DNA from: Planotetraspora kaengkrachanensis
Lineage (GTDB): Bacteria > Actinomycetota > Actinomycetes > Streptosporangiales > Streptosporangiaceae
Reading direction: 5' to 3'
Length of the DNA: 64,000 nt
NCBI RefSeq assembly: GCF_016862895.1
Contig: NZ_BONV01000001.1
Span: 310,001 to 374,000, forward strand
Shown in pieces: positions 53,522-62,586 of this stretch (positions are counted from its first letter, which is position 1; each line of letters opens with the position of its first letter). The notes below the pieces were generated by a model. It ran no database searches, was not told where the DNA came from, and saw nothing but the letters and a program-made list of their open reading frames with translations. A program made the position numbers and the translations under genes.

Positions 53522-53634
53522 GGTCCCCCAGCGTATCGGGGCCTGTGATCGGTCTTCCGCTCGGAGGCGAAGCCGTTCATCATGGGCACGGCGATCGGCT
53601 TATTTCCGCCTGTTTCATCCATGGGGAGGGAACG

Positions 53635-54738
53635 ATGCGGCCGAAGGATCCCGACGACATCGACGCGCGTTTCGAAGCGCTGATCGCCCAGTTCGACAAG
53701 GACGAGATCAGGCGGCTCGTCGAGGAGGCCGAGGGCGTCGCCGGCGATCCCCAGGAGGAGCCGGGCGAGGAGCCCCCGCCCACTCCCCCGCGGCGCGTCG
53801 ACCGCCGGGGGATGCTCCCGGTCGTGGTGATCGTGCTGTCCGGCCTGGTCGTGTTCATCGGTCTCGTCATCAGCCTCCGCCCCGGCATGCTCGGGGATCC
53901 CGGTCCCGGCGACACCCCCAGCCCCCGGTACGGCGAGGCCCCCACGGCCGCGCGGGCCGATCCGATCCTCACCCCCATCGCGGACGACGGGGCCGGGCAG
54001 GAGTTGCCCCGCCTCGCCGATCCCTTCGCCGGTTCCCCGGCTGCGGCGTTCGCCGACGGGACGGCCGGGCTCGAGACGCCCCCGGCCAGGGCTCTGGGCG
54101 GCTTGACCGAGGAGGAGGTCGGGGCCGCGCTCACCCGTGTACGGAGACTGCTCGCCGCGGCCTACCTCGACCCGGCCACCGTGCGCGGGGGGACGCCGGA
54201 CGCCTTCGTCAAGCTGCTCGACCCCGGGCAGCGCAGGTGGTTCGCGCGCCACCTCGACAAGGCGGGCGCATCCGACACCCGGACGTGGGTGTTCAGCCTG
54301 GATCCCCGTACGGCGGAGCCGAACGGGGACACCGTCAAGGTCAACGGGGAGACCACGATCGGCACGGCACGGGGACGGGCCGGAGCCGGCGCGAAGGGAC
54401 ATCGGGGCGTCACGATCAAGGCGGACTACCTGTTCGTCTACGCGGTCCGCCCGCCCGGTGACCAGGTGACGACGATGCGGGTGGTCGCCCACTACGTGGT
54501 GAGGTTCTCCGCTCACCGGGACGGCGGCAGGCTCGTGGTCATGGTGGACGGCGTCACGCGGGACACCTTCGGCACCCGATGCGACGCCCGTGGCGGCGCC
54601 CAGGACGGCTTCGTCCGCCCCGGCCTCCCCGGCTCCCCGGGGGAGACCCGCCCCTCGGGCACTCCGATCGACCCGTACGATCGGAAGGAGAGCAGGGCCG
54701 GCGGCGGCCACGGATGCCGGCCGACGACGGCCACCTGA
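53635..54738 (+). CDS. single-pass membrane protein of unknown function
   Basis: 367 residues from the ATG with GGGAGGG 5 bases upstream. A cytoplasmic acidic region (residues 1-58), one membrane helix (MLPVVVIVLSGLVVFIGLVIS, ~60-81), a Pro-rich linker, and an extracytoplasmic domain of ~230 residues ending in a Gly/Arg-rich tail. The domain pattern (LTEEEVGAALTRVRRLLAAAYLDPATVRGG) recurs in Streptosporangiales proteins I cannot name. Confidence 0.75.
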   Translation: MRPKDPDDIDARFEALIAQFDKDEIRRLVEEAEGVAGDPQEEPGEEPPPTPPRRVDRRGMLPVVVIVLSGLVVFIGLVISLRPGMLGDPGPGDTPSPRYGEAPTAARADPILTPIADDGAGQELPRLADPFAGSPAAAFADGTAGLETPPARALGGLTEEEVGAALTRVRRLLAAAYLDPATVRGGTPDAFVKLLDPGQRRWFARHLDKAGASDTRTWVFSLDPRTAEPNGDTVKVNGETTIGTARGRAGAGAKGHRGVTIKADYLFVYAVRPPGDQVTTMRVVAHYVVRFSAHRDGGRLVVMVDGVTRDTFGTRCDARGGAQDGFVRPGLPGSPGETRPSGTPIDPYDRKESRAGGGHGCRPTTAT

Positions 54739-54840
54739 CCTGCGCAGATGCGCCTACGGGTCGGGACAAGAGTGGGTCAACCGGCGCGGGTCCGAGGGCT
54801 TTCGCATGGCCGCCGGGGTTAGCGTCTATGGGCGCTCCCC

Positions 54841-54878
54841 TTAACACCCACGAAACAATCGAGACACGGAGCGGAAAC
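54841..54878 (+). promoter_or_regulatory. GlnR box of glnA
   Basis: TTAAC-n6-GAAAC-n6-GACAC-n6-GAAAC: four half-sites with exact 6-base spacing, the two-copy a/b arrangement of the GlnR operator in Streptomyces-type actinomycetes. It lies 52 bp before the glnA start codon; a TATTTT at 54889 could be the -10. Confidence 0.85.
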
Positions 54879-54930
54879 GGCTCCGGCCTATTTTCGGGTC
54901 TGCTAGCACATGCCCTTGGGAGGTTCAAGA

Positions 54931-56355
54931 GTGTTTAACTCTGCCGATGACGTACTCAAGTTCATCCGTGAGGAGGGTGTGCAGTTCGTCGACGTCAGGT
55001 TCACGGACCTGCCGGGCACGACGCACCACTTCACTTTCCCTGTGGAGAACTTTGGCGCGAACGTCTTCACCGACGGCCTCATGTTCGACGGTTCGTCCAT
55101 TCGCGGCTTCCAGGCCATTCACGAGTCGGACATGCTGCTGCTGCCCGACCCGACGACCGCGGTGCTGGACACGTTCCGTCAGCACAAGACGCTGATCATC
55201 AACTTCTTCGTGCACGACCCGCTGACCGGCGAGGCCTACAGCCGCGACCCGCGCAACGTCGCCCGCAAGGCTGAGGAATACCTCAAGGGGACCGGCATCG
55301 CGGACACCGTGTACTTCGGCCCCGAGGCCGAGTTCTACATCTTCGACGACGTCCGCTTCGAGACGAAGTCCAACGCGGGTTACTACTACATCGACTCCGT
55401 CGAGGGCGCCTGGAACACCGGCAAGGCCTCGGAGGGCGGCAACCTCGGCTACAAGCCCCGGTACAAGGGCGGCTACTTCCCGGTTCCGCCGATGGACCAC
55501 TTCACCGACCTGCGCTCGCAGATGGTCCGCAACCTGATCGACTCCGGCATCGAGACCGAGATGCAGCACCACGAGGTGGGCACCGCGGGCCAGGCCGAGA
55601 TCGACTTCCGGTTCGGCACGCTGCTGAAGACGGCCGACAACCTGATGCTGTACAAGTACATCATCAAGAGCACGGCGATCCAGGCCGGTCACACGGTCAC
55701 GTTCATGCCGAAGCCGCTCTTCGGTGACAACGGCTCGGGCATGCACTGCCACCAGTCGCTCTGGAAGGACGGCGCGCCGCTCTTCTACGACGAGGTCGGC
55801 TACGCGGGCCTGTCGGACATCGCGCGCTACTACATCGGCGGCCTGCTCAAGCACGCGCCGTCGCTGCTCGCCTTCACCAACCCGACGGTGAACTCCTACC
55901 ACCGTCTGGTGCCGGGCTACGAGGCCCCGGTCAACCTGGTGTACTCGCAGCGCAACCGCTCCGCCTGCGTCCGCATCCCGATCACGGGCTCGAACCCGAA
56001 GGCCAAGCGCATCGAGTTCCGCGTGCCGGACCCGTCGTGCAACCCGTACTTCGCGTTCGCCGCGCAGCTGATGGCCGGTCTGGACGGCATCCGCAACAAG
56101 ATCGAGCCGCCGGAGCCGGTCGACAAGGACCTCTACGAGCTTCCTCCGGAGGAGGCCCGCCAGGTCCCGCAGGTGCCCGGCTCGCTGGCCGAGGTCCTGG
56201 ACGCCCTCGAGGCGGACCACGACTACCTGCTCGAGGGCGGCGTCTTCACGCCCGACCTGATCGAGACCTGGATCGCGTACAAGCGCGAGAACGAGATCGA
56301 CCCGATCCGGCTGCGCCCGCACCCGCACGAGTTCGAGCTCTACTACGACGTGTGA
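54931..56355 (+). CDS. glnA: glutamine synthetase, type I
   Basis: 474 residues, exactly the usual GSI-beta length, from GTG 54931 (GGAGG 8 bases upstream; the ATG at 54910 lies before that site). It makes glutamine from glutamate, ammonia and ATP. Signatures: FDGSSIRGF, the ATP region [16 protein letters not shown], and the adenylylation Tyr in [10 protein letters not shown], so control by GlnE is expected besides GlnR at the promoter. Confidence 0.97.
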   Translation: MFNSADDVLKFIREEGVQFVDVRFTDLPGTTHHFTFPVENFGANVFTDGLMFDGSSIRGFQAIHESDMLLLPDPTTAVLDTFRQHKTLIINFFVHDPLTGEAYSRDPRNVARKAEEYLKGTGIADTVYFGPEAEFYIFDDVRFETKSNAGYYYIDSVEGAWNTGKASEGGNLGYKPRYKGGYFPVPPMDHFTDLRSQMVRNLIDSGIETEMQHHEVGTAGQAEIDFRFGTLLKTADNLMLYKYIIKSTAIQAGHTVTFMPKPLFGDNGSGMHCHQSLWKDGAPLFYDEVGYAGLSDIARYYIGGLLKHAPSLLAFTNPTVNSYHRLVPGYEAPVNLVYSQRNRSACVRIPITGSNPKAKRIEFRVPDPSCNPYFAFAAQLMAGLDGIRNKIEPPEPVDKDLYELPPEEARQVPQVPGSLAEVLDALEADHDYLLEGGVFTPDLIETWIAYKRENEIDPIRLRPHPHEFELYYDV

Positions 56356-56360
56356 TCTGC

Positions 56361-56395
56361 TACCGCGCGGTGACCTGCATGTTCATCGCGCGGTA
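56361..56395 (+). terminator. hairpin after glnA
   Basis: 9-bp stem TACCGCGCG/CGCGCGGTA (56361-56369 with 56387-56395), 17-nt loop, 6 bp after the stop. It overlaps the 3' end of the integrase remnant, so it may also mark the element junction. Confidence 0.55.
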
Positions 56396-56697
56396 CCGGT
56401 CTGGTTCTGCCTCGGTTCCGTCCGGGCGGCGATCACAGCATCGATCGCTGCCCGCGTCGACTCGTCAGAGTCCGGCCACAAGTGGCCGTAGGTGTCGAGC
56501 GTCGTCTTGGCGCTCGCGTGCCGTAGACGGGCCTGGACGACCTTGACGTCAGCCCCTGAGGCGATCAGGAGCGACGCGAGGTAGTGCCGCAAGTCGTGGA
56601 ATCGGAAGCCCGTGGGAAGGTCCTGTACCTTGCCACGGGCTTTTCGCATTGCGCGTTCGAAACTTCCACGGGCCGACCTGGGCACCGTCATCGTCGG
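56383..56697 (-). pseudogene. tyrosine recombinase (integrase), C-terminal remnant
   Basis: About 104 residues of the phage-type integrase catalytic domain remain: FRFHDLRHYLASLLIASGA (Arg and His of box II), LRHASAKTTLDTYGHL (box with His and the nucleophile Tyr). The N-terminal domains and the first catalytic Arg are absent; further upstream the frame no longer resembles an integrase. It abuts the 3' end of glnA and marks the left edge of the IS-rich segment. The next 267 bp to 56964 hold nothing I can support. Confidence 0.8.
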
Positions 56698-56964
56698 TGA
56701 GCACGCCGCCGATCCGCGGTGGGTCGACGGCACAGCGTTCCGTGCTTCTCCTTCTTCCAGCCGACGGCTCAAATAGTCATAGCCTCGCCAGACGTCATCA
56801 TCAACATCCTCTGTCTGCGTTGGTTGCGGGCGATCGGCGCCCCGCGGCCGGCCTATGTTGCCCAAGCGAAGCGGGACGCGGGCGTGAGCACGTTCCACAC
56901 AGTTGGCCCCGAAACTTAGTTGCCAAAGGTGGCGCGGGCGGGACGGATGCGGAAGACTGCCCCG

Positions 56965-57720
56965 ATGGCTGCTGAGTACGCCCAGAGTGACCAGTTCCGT
57001 GGTGCCCGCATCCACCTGTGCGACCTTGCCGGTCTCGAGATCCGCGATTGCGAGGTCAGCGGTCTGAAGATCGTCGACTGCTATGGGAGCGACGTCTACC
57101 TCGGTGGCGACTTCGAGCGTCTCGTCGTCAACGACGTCGACGTGACCGCCTACGTCGAGGCCGAGCTCGACCGGCGGCACCCCACGCGGGTACTGGCGCG
57201 TGACGCCGCGTCCCCCGACGACCATCGGGCTGCTTGGGATGCCATCGAGACGCTGTGGGCGGCGACACTCGACCGCGCCAGGCTGTTGCCCGAGGCCAAG
57301 CTGCACGAGCAGGTCAACGGCGAGTGGTCGTTGGTCGAGACCCAACGGCACCTGCTGTTCGCCGGCGATGCCTGGCTCGGCAATGCCGTGCTCGAGGAGG
57401 AAGCGCCGTACCACCCGTTGGGCTTCCCTTACGGCGGGATGCCGCCCGACGCGACGGCGAAGCTCGGTCTCACCCTCGAAGCCACCCCGACGCTCGACGA
57501 GGTGCTCGCGCCGCGGCTCGCCCGCATGGCCACGATGCGGCGTGTCGTCGACGGGCTCACCGAGGCCGAGCTCGACCGGGTATGCGGTCGCAAGCCGGCG
57601 GACCCGTATCCCGACCAGGAGTACGTCGTGCGCCGCTGCCTCAAGGTGGTGCTGAAGGAAGAGGCCGAGCATCACCGTTATGCGGTGCGCGACCTCGCCG
57701 TGCTCGAGGCAGGTGCCTGA
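56965..57720 (+). CDS. DinB-superfamily protein with pentapeptide-like N-terminus
   Basis: 251 residues. Residues ~1-55 are pentapeptide-like (FRGARIHLCDLAGLEIRDCEVSGLKIVDC); residues ~85-245 are a DinB/DUF664 four-helix bundle with the metal-type histidines (TQRHLLF and EAEHHRYAVRDLA). Similar actinobacterial proteins act as mycothiol-dependent or unknown-function enzymes. Start chosen at MAAEYAQSD; ATG 56947 is possible. Lower GC at third positions than neighbours is not obvious. Confidence 0.8.
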   Translation: MAAEYAQSDQFRGARIHLCDLAGLEIRDCEVSGLKIVDCYGSDVYLGGDFERLVVNDVDVTAYVEAELDRRHPTRVLARDAASPDDHRAAWDAIETLWAATLDRARLLPEAKLHEQVNGEWSLVETQRHLLFAGDAWLGNAVLEEEAPYHPLGFPYGGMPPDATAKLGLTLEATPTLDEVLAPRLARMATMRRVVDGLTEAELDRVCGRKPADPYPDQEYVVRRCLKVVLKEEAEHHRYAVRDLAVLEAGA

Positions 57721-57885
57721 ACTGGCGCCGACCCGGCCGGAAATGACCTCCAGCCGCATTGCGTGCTGCTAGGCCGTCGTGCATGGCTACCTGAAGGCTG
57801 TTGGGCTGCAAAAACGCCTACCCCCACTTCCTGGGGGTCAAGTGCGATTCACCCGGATTGGCGCGGTCGAAGCGGAGCAAGAGCC

Positions 57886-58235
57886 CTATCTCATTCCGCC
57901 CGGCTCCAGCTCTGTCTGATCAGTGATAGGGCTGCGCCGACTCTTTGCCGATGCCTCCCGCTTGAGTTCGTCGCGGATCTCGCTCATGGTCCAGATCAGA
58001 CCACTCAAGAAGGTGAAGGCGAGGACGCGACCCCACTGACCGTCGCGAAACAGTAGCCATTGGGCGAAGACGCCTCCGACAAAACCGGAACATAGTCCTC
58101 GTACCAGGCCCCGCGGAGCGCGGGTCGCATCAACGGCACCAGCCGTTCCCTGTGTCGACGAAGCACCCAGAACGCGACCGTCACCACGGTAGGCAATAGG
58201 AGAAGCGCGGCGGCAAGGGCAGCCGCGACCGTCAT
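57886..58235 (-). pseudogene. small two-helix membrane protein, apparently frameshifted
   Basis: One minus-strand frame begins at ATG 58235 with a membrane helix (ALAAALLLLPTVVTVAFWVL) and RRHRERLVPLMRPALRG; near 58110-58130 the coherent sequence continues in a second frame (LCSGFVGGVFAQWLLFRDG, then a second helix and DELKREASAK). Joined, they give ~115 residues with two helices. Either a real frameshift or two unrelated short frames. The flanks 57721-57885 and 58236-58385 show nothing supportable. Confidence 0.35.
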
Positions 58236-58433
58236 GTCCCCATTGTCCCAAAGCGGGAGATCGTACACGGCGGGGATGCTACCGACCTGGAGCGGCGACG
58301 TCTGTAGCCGGCTGCACATCAGAGGGCACAGCGAGGGCACATGACACCGTGATCAGCCGCGAAATGCCGAGAACCACCAAGACGACTAGGGCGTGTATCG
58401 GAAGTAGATCTTGAGGTGGGATGATCTTGTCCT

Positions 58434-59302
58434 GTGGCACGTGGAGATCCGACGGATGCGCAGTGGGCCCGGCTGGAGCCGTTGTTGCCGATGGGCGCGA
58501 AGCCGGGCCGGCCGCCGATATGGGCCAGGCGGCAGCTGATCGACGGCATACGGTGGCGGACGCGGACCGGGACACCGTGGCGGGATGTGCCGGAGCGGTA
58601 CGGGCCCTGGGGCCGGGTGTACGACCTGTTCCGGCGCTGGCAGCGGGACGGCACCTGGCAGCGGATCTTCGCCGAGCTGCAGGCCCAGGCGGACGCGAAA
58701 CAGCTGATCGCCTGGGACGTCGACTCCACCGTCTGCCGGGCCCACCAGCACGCCGCCGGGGCGCGGAAAAGGGGGACCTGCAGGTCGAACCGCCCGGTGG
58801 CGTCGACACCGAGCCGGACGACCACGGGCTCGGACGCTCGCGTGGCGGCCTGACCACCAAGCTGCACCTGGCTGTCGAGCAGGGCCAGAAACCCATGTCG
58901 ATCGTGATCACGGCCGGGCAGCGTGGCGACTCCCCGCAGTTTGAACCCGTACTGAAGAAGATCCGCGTGCGTCGCCTGGGGCCGGGCAGAGCGCGCACCA
59001 GGCCGAACCGAGTACGCGCCGACAAGGCGTACGCCTCCCGCAAGAACCGCTCCTACCTGCGCAGACGCGACATCGAGTGCACCATCCCGGACAAGGCCGA
59101 CCAGGCCCGCAACCGAAGGAAACTTGGCTCCCGCGGCGGCCGTCCACCGAAGTTCGACCCGGAGGACTACAAGGCTCGGAACGCAGTCGAGTGCGGCATT
59201 AATCGCCTCAAGAGACACCGCGCCGTGGCCACGAGGTACGAGAAACTCGCGGTCCGATACGAGGCAACCGTCCTGGTAGCGGCCATCAACGAGTGGCTGT
59301 GA
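58434..59302 (+). CDS. IS5-family transposase, two frames joined by -1 frameshift
   Basis: The first frame (58434-58853) encodes the N-terminal DUF4096-type domain and the first catalytic Asp ([13 protein letters not shown]); the second frame (read from about 58768 to 59302) encodes the rest ([28 protein letters not shown] with the second Asp, and [19 protein letters not shown] with the Glu). The switch lies at an A4G5 run (58765-58773), where slipping back one base on GGG keeps reading. Overlapping -1 frames are normal in this IS5 subgroup, so it is probably functional. Confidence 0.88.
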
Positions 59303-59413
59303 CCAGCACATTCGACGCCATGCCCTCTCCGAGGCGGCCAGCAGCTGATGAACAGCTCGCCCAAGCCTGAGCGCTACGGCGTCTGACGGAGGATACCTGT
59401 CACGCCGGTGATG

Positions 59414-59776
59414 TCAGGAAGACGTCAGGCAGAAGGGGTGGCCAGCCGGATCCAGGAATACCCGCCAGCGTCCGTCGCCGGGCTGATGGTCCGGTTTGGC
59501 CGCGCCGAGTTCCAGCGCCAGCTCTTCCATCGCATCGAGGTCGTCAGCGCGGAAATCCAGGTGGAACTGTTGTGGCACGTCCTGACCCGGCCACTGCGGA
59601 GCCCGGTATCCGACAACCCGCTGGAATCCCAGATCACAGCCGGAGTCGTCCGTCAGAGCGACGAACTCGTCCGTAGTGAAGAGCTCGCGCATCCCGGTCA
59701 GTGCACCGTAGAAGCCCGCCAACGTCTGCGGGTCGGCACAGTCCAGAGTCACCCCTCGCAGTTCAGCGCCTGGCAC
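59414..59776 (-). CDS. VOC-family (glyoxalase/bleomycin-resistance fold) protein
   Basis: 120 residues with the paired beta-alpha-beta-beta-beta modules (ELRGVTLDCADPQTLAGFYGALTG; QFHLDFRADDLDAMEELALELGA; VFLDPAGHPFCLT). Metal-site residues are only partly conserved. It lies inside the IS5-type inverted repeats, facing the transposase, as a passenger. Function could be resistance or detoxification; not determinable. Confidence 0.85.
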   Translation of the reverse strand: MPGAELRGVTLDCADPQTLAGFYGALTGMRELFTTDEFVALTDDSGCDLGFQRVVGYRAPQWPGQDVPQQFHLDFRADDLDAMEELALELGAAKPDHQPGDGRWRVFLDPAGHPFCLTSS

Positions 59777-60037
59777 TATTCGCTCCTTCGTGTCCGCGCG
59801 TCTGTCTCCGTAAGCCGCCGCTGCACGCGATCACCGGCCCACAGCCACACCGTACTCGCCACATCCACCGCTGAAGTAGCGGTTTACCCCTGCCTCCAAG
59901 CAACGGGTGGCTGTGACCGGCGCTTTCGATACACGCCCTAACGCCAGGTCATCCCGGTGGTTCGAGAGTTGCCGTCACCCGCTCCACGAGCGAAGCCGAG
60001 GCGACCAGCGGTAAGGCCTGAGTAGTCACGGTGTCGC

Positions 60038-60043
60038 TAGGGT
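60038..60043 (+). promoter_or_regulatory. -10 box (TAGGGT) of the interrupted ASCH gene
   Basis: TANNNT hexamer 8 bases before the GTG at 60052. Confidence 0.45.
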
Positions 60044-60051
60044 GATGCAAC

Positions 60052-60212
60052 GTGATGACTGACTCCAGTCGACCGGTCGATCCGACTTCCTTGCCAAGAG
60101 CTGAGTTCGCCTTCCCCGGCCCGCTACGCGACGCTCTTGTCGCAGCGATCCTGGACGGCCGCAAAGTCGCCACGACCTCTCTGGCCACCGAGTATGAGCA
60201 TGCGGCCGAGCC
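60052..60212 (+). pseudogene. ASCH-domain protein, 5' part (split by IS256-type element)
   Basis: Encodes the first ~53 residues of an ASCH/PUA-like protein (LPRAEFAFPGPLRDALVAAI, then GRKVATTSLATEYEHAAEP). It is interrupted exactly at the target site GCCGAGCC (60205-60212). Removing the IS and one target copy restores a continuous 150-residue frame with 61612-61903 (161 + 292 = 453 bases). Confidence 0.88.
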
Positions 60213-61603
60213 GGGTCTGTCCATTGAACGGTGTAACTCGATCTTGATTGGTTCTATCGGGGGTTCGGGGACAGGCGGCCTTCGAAGGTGATGGCGAAGG
60301 CGTTCAGGGCGGCTTTCCACCGGGTGACCCAGCGTTTGCGGCCCTTCCCGGTCGGATCCAGGCTCATGATCGCCATGTAGACGCACTTGAGCGCGGCCTG
60401 CTCGTTCGGGAAGTGGCCACGGGCTTTGACCGCCCGCCGGATACGCGCGTTGACCGACTCGATCGCGTTGGTCGAGCAGATCACCCAGCGGATCTCGGTA
60501 TCGAAGTTGAGGAACGGGACGAACTCGGCCCAGGCGTCCTGCCACAACTTCACGATCGCCGGGTACTTACCGCCCCACACGTCAGCGAACTCCACGAAGC
60601 GTTCCAGCGCAGCTGCTTCGGTCTGCGCGGTGTAAACCGGCCGCAGCGCTTTGGCGATCGCATCCCAGTGCTGGCGGCCGGCGTAACGAAACGAGGCGCG
60701 CAGCAAGTGCACCACACAGGTCTGCACGACCGCCAGGGGCCAGACCTGCTCGATCGCCTGCGGCAGCCCTTTCAGGCCGTCGCAGACGACCATCAGCACA
60801 TCACCGACACCGCGGTTCTTGATCTCGGTGAGGACGTGCAGCCAGAACTTGGCGCCTTCACCGCCGTCGCCGGCCCACAACCCGAGGATGTCGCGTTCGC
60901 CGTCGACGGTGACCGCCAACGCCACGTAGATGGGCCGGTTGGCGACCTGTCCGTCACGGATCTTCACGTGGATCGCATCGATGAACACGACCGGGTAGAC
61001 GGGGTCGAGGGGACGGTTTTGCCACTCGGCCATCCCGTCGATGACCTTGTCGGTGATGGTGGAGATGGTCTGCCTGGACACCTCGGCGCCGTAGACCTCG
61101 GCCAGATGCGCGGAGATCTCCCCGGTCGTCAGTCCCTTGGCGGCCAGCGAGATGACCATCTCATCGACCCCGGACAGACGCCGCTGCCGCTTACGCACGA
61201 TCTTCGGCTCGAAGCTGGCGTCTCGATCCCGCGGCACAGTGATCTCCACCGGCCCGACGTCAGTGATGACCGTCTTGGTGCGTGTGCCGTTACGGGAATT
61301 GCCCGCACCTCGACCGGCCGGATCGTGCTTGTCGTAGCCGAGGTGGTCGGTAATCTCGCCTTCCAGCGCCGACTCCAACACGAGTTTGGTCAGCCGGCCC
61401 AGCAGCCCGTTCTCACCGACCAGTTCGAGCCCTTCGGCGCGGGCCTGGTCGACCAGCTTGGCCACCAGCTCCCGATCCGACCCGTCATGCTCTTTCCGCG
61501 TCACCGCGGCGTCCTCCAGGTCTATCGCTTCGGATGCCTGGCTCAACGTACTCGTCACAGGTGTCTCCTTGATCAGGAGTTACACCGTTCGTCTTACAGT
61601 CCC
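60213..61603 (-). mobile_element. IS256-type insertion sequence
   Basis: 1,391 bp. Ends are 27-bp inverted repeats, 60213-60239 and 61577-61603, both beginning GGG, then N-CTGT, then five variable bases and GAACGGTGTAACTC. Flanked by the 8-bp direct repeat GCCGAGCC (60205-60212 and 61604-61611), the usual IS256 target duplication. One intact transposase inside, so the element looks complete and recent. Confidence 0.93.
60254..61558 (-). CDS. IS256-family (mutator-type) transposase
   Basis: 434 residues. DDE-type enzyme with VVFIDAIHVKIRDG (first Asp), LMVVCDGLKGLPQAI (second Asp) and the C-terminal region NAIESVNARIRRAVKARGHFPNEQAAL (Glu). Full length for the family, no disruptions. It fills nearly the whole insertion sequence. 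Confidence 0.96.
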   Translation of the reverse strand: MTSTLSQASEAIDLEDAAVTRKEHDGSDRELVAKLVDQARAEGLELVGENGLLGRLTKLVLESALEGEITDHLGYDKHDPAGRGAGNSRNGTRTKTVITDVGPVEITVPRDRDASFEPKIVRKRQRRLSGVDEMVISLAAKGLTTGEISAHLAEVYGAEVSRQTISTITDKVIDGMAEWQNRPLDPVYPVVFIDAIHVKIRDGQVANRPIYVALAVTVDGERDILGLWAGDGGEGAKFWLHVLTEIKNRGVGDVLMVVCDGLKGLPQAIEQVWPLAVVQTCVVHLLRASFRYAGRQHWDAIAKALRPVYTAQTEAAALERFVEFADVWGGKYPAIVKLWQDAWAEFVPFLNFDTEIRWVICSTNAIESVNARIRRAVKARGHFPNEQAALKCVYMAIMSLDPTGKGRKRWVTRWKAALNAFAITFEGRLSPNPR

Positions 61604-61903
61604 GCCGAGCCCCTGCCCAAGGTCGGCGCGCGGTCGACGGTGGTGGACTCCATCGACCGGCCGGTGGCTGTCATCGAGGTGACGAGCGTGCGCGTTGTGC
61701 CACTGGGGGAGGTGGATGACGTCCATGCGAGAGGGGAGGGCGAAGGCTACACGACAGTCGCGCAATGGCGGGCGGTCCATGAAGAGTTCTGGCACAGCCC
61801 GGAGATGCGCTCGTATCTCGGCGATGCGGCTTTCACAGTCGACGACACCACCCAAGTGGTCTTGGAACGCTTCCGAGTCATCGCCGACCTCCGTACAGTC
61901 TGA
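61604..61903 (+). pseudogene. ASCH-domain protein, 3' part
   Basis: Continues the split gene from the second target copy: AEPLPKVGARSTVVDSIDRP, VAVIEVTSVRVVPLGEVDDVH, EGEGYTTVAQWRAVHEEFWH, FTVDDTTQVVLERFRVI, all typical of ASCH proteins (RNA-binding PUA-like fold). No decay is visible, so the insertion is recent. Confidence 0.88.
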
Positions 61904-61997
61904 CGGACAGGGGCGTCCGCAGGACGTGGCGGAGCGAGGCTGTGGAGACCTCACCATGTGCATGGTGCCGGTCTCTGGCCCGTCTTGATCTTGCTTG

Positions 61998-62510
61998 TCA
62001 GTCCAGCGCTGCCACGACCTCGGCCGTCGTGCAGACGGTAGCGATACGCGGGAAGATGTAGTCGAAGGCGAACTCATGGGCACGCGCGTCGAGTGCCGTG
62101 ACCGCGTCCTCGGGCAGGATCACCTTGAAGCCGAACTCGTCGGCGAAACGCGCGGTCTGCTCGACGCCGAAGTTGGTGGCGATCCCGGTGATGATCAGGG
62201 TGTCGATGGCGTGCTTACGCAGCGCCTCCTCCAGTCCGGTGTTGTGGAATGCACCCCAGGTGCGCTTCACGATCTCCAGGTCGCCGAGCACCCCATCCAC
62301 CAGTTCGCTGCCCGGTGGCTGCTCCGCAACGCCTGGCCGCTCGACCCGCACGGAGACGACGAGACCGCCCGCCTTTCGCACCGCATCGGCCAGAGCGAGG
62401 GAGCGGGCGACCACGACAGGTCCGGAATGTGGTGCCGTGGGCTGCTCAACGATGCGCGTCATCAGGTCGATAAGGAGCAATGCGGTGCGGCGGGGATCCA
62501 GTTTGTCCAT
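61998..62510 (-). CDS. isochorismatase-fold hydrolase lacking the usual Cys
   Basis: 170 residues from ATG 62510. Isochorismatase-like fold: ALLLIDLMTRIVE (catalytic Asp), IVKRTWGAFHNTGLEEALR (Lys), GIATNFGVEQTARFADEFGF. In nicotinamidase-type members the last motif has the nucleophile Cys (NxCVExTA); here it is Gly, as in true isochorismatases and some uncharacterised relatives. Substrate unknown. The frame to 62651 is not needed. Confidence 0.85.
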   Translation of the reverse strand: MDKLDPRRTALLLIDLMTRIVEQPTAPHSGPVVVARSLALADAVRKAGGLVVSVRVERPGVAEQPPGSELVDGVLGDLEIVKRTWGAFHNTGLEEALRKHAIDTLIITGIATNFGVEQTARFADEFGFKVILPEDAVTALDARAHEFAFDYIFPRIATVCTTAEVVAALD

Positions 62511-62586
62511 GATCGGGATAGTAGCGAGCCAAGTCGGCCTTCGACCCTGTAGGCCTGGACCACGATCGCCATCGCCTGGTGGCGGC

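Larger units (their letters stand above)
58386..59938 (+). mobile_element. IS5-type element carrying a VOC passenger gene
   Basis: Inverted repeats GGGCGTGTATCGgAAG (58386-58401) and CTTtCGATACACGCCC (59923-59938) match at 15 of 16 positions and are each flanked by TA (58384-58385 and 59939-59940), the expected target duplication. The 1,553-bp unit holds the transposase (58434-59302) and an opposite-strand VOC gene (59414-59776). Just after the transposase stop, 59293-59330 resembles the true right end at 59905-59940 (GTGGCTGTGACC then TTCGA), so the right tip appears duplicated around the passenger. Confidence 0.8.

Noticed and set aside
60248-61903. 551-codon plus-strand frame across the IS256 element
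   Set aside because: It is the antisense of the transposase joined by chance to the real 3' part of the ASCH gene.
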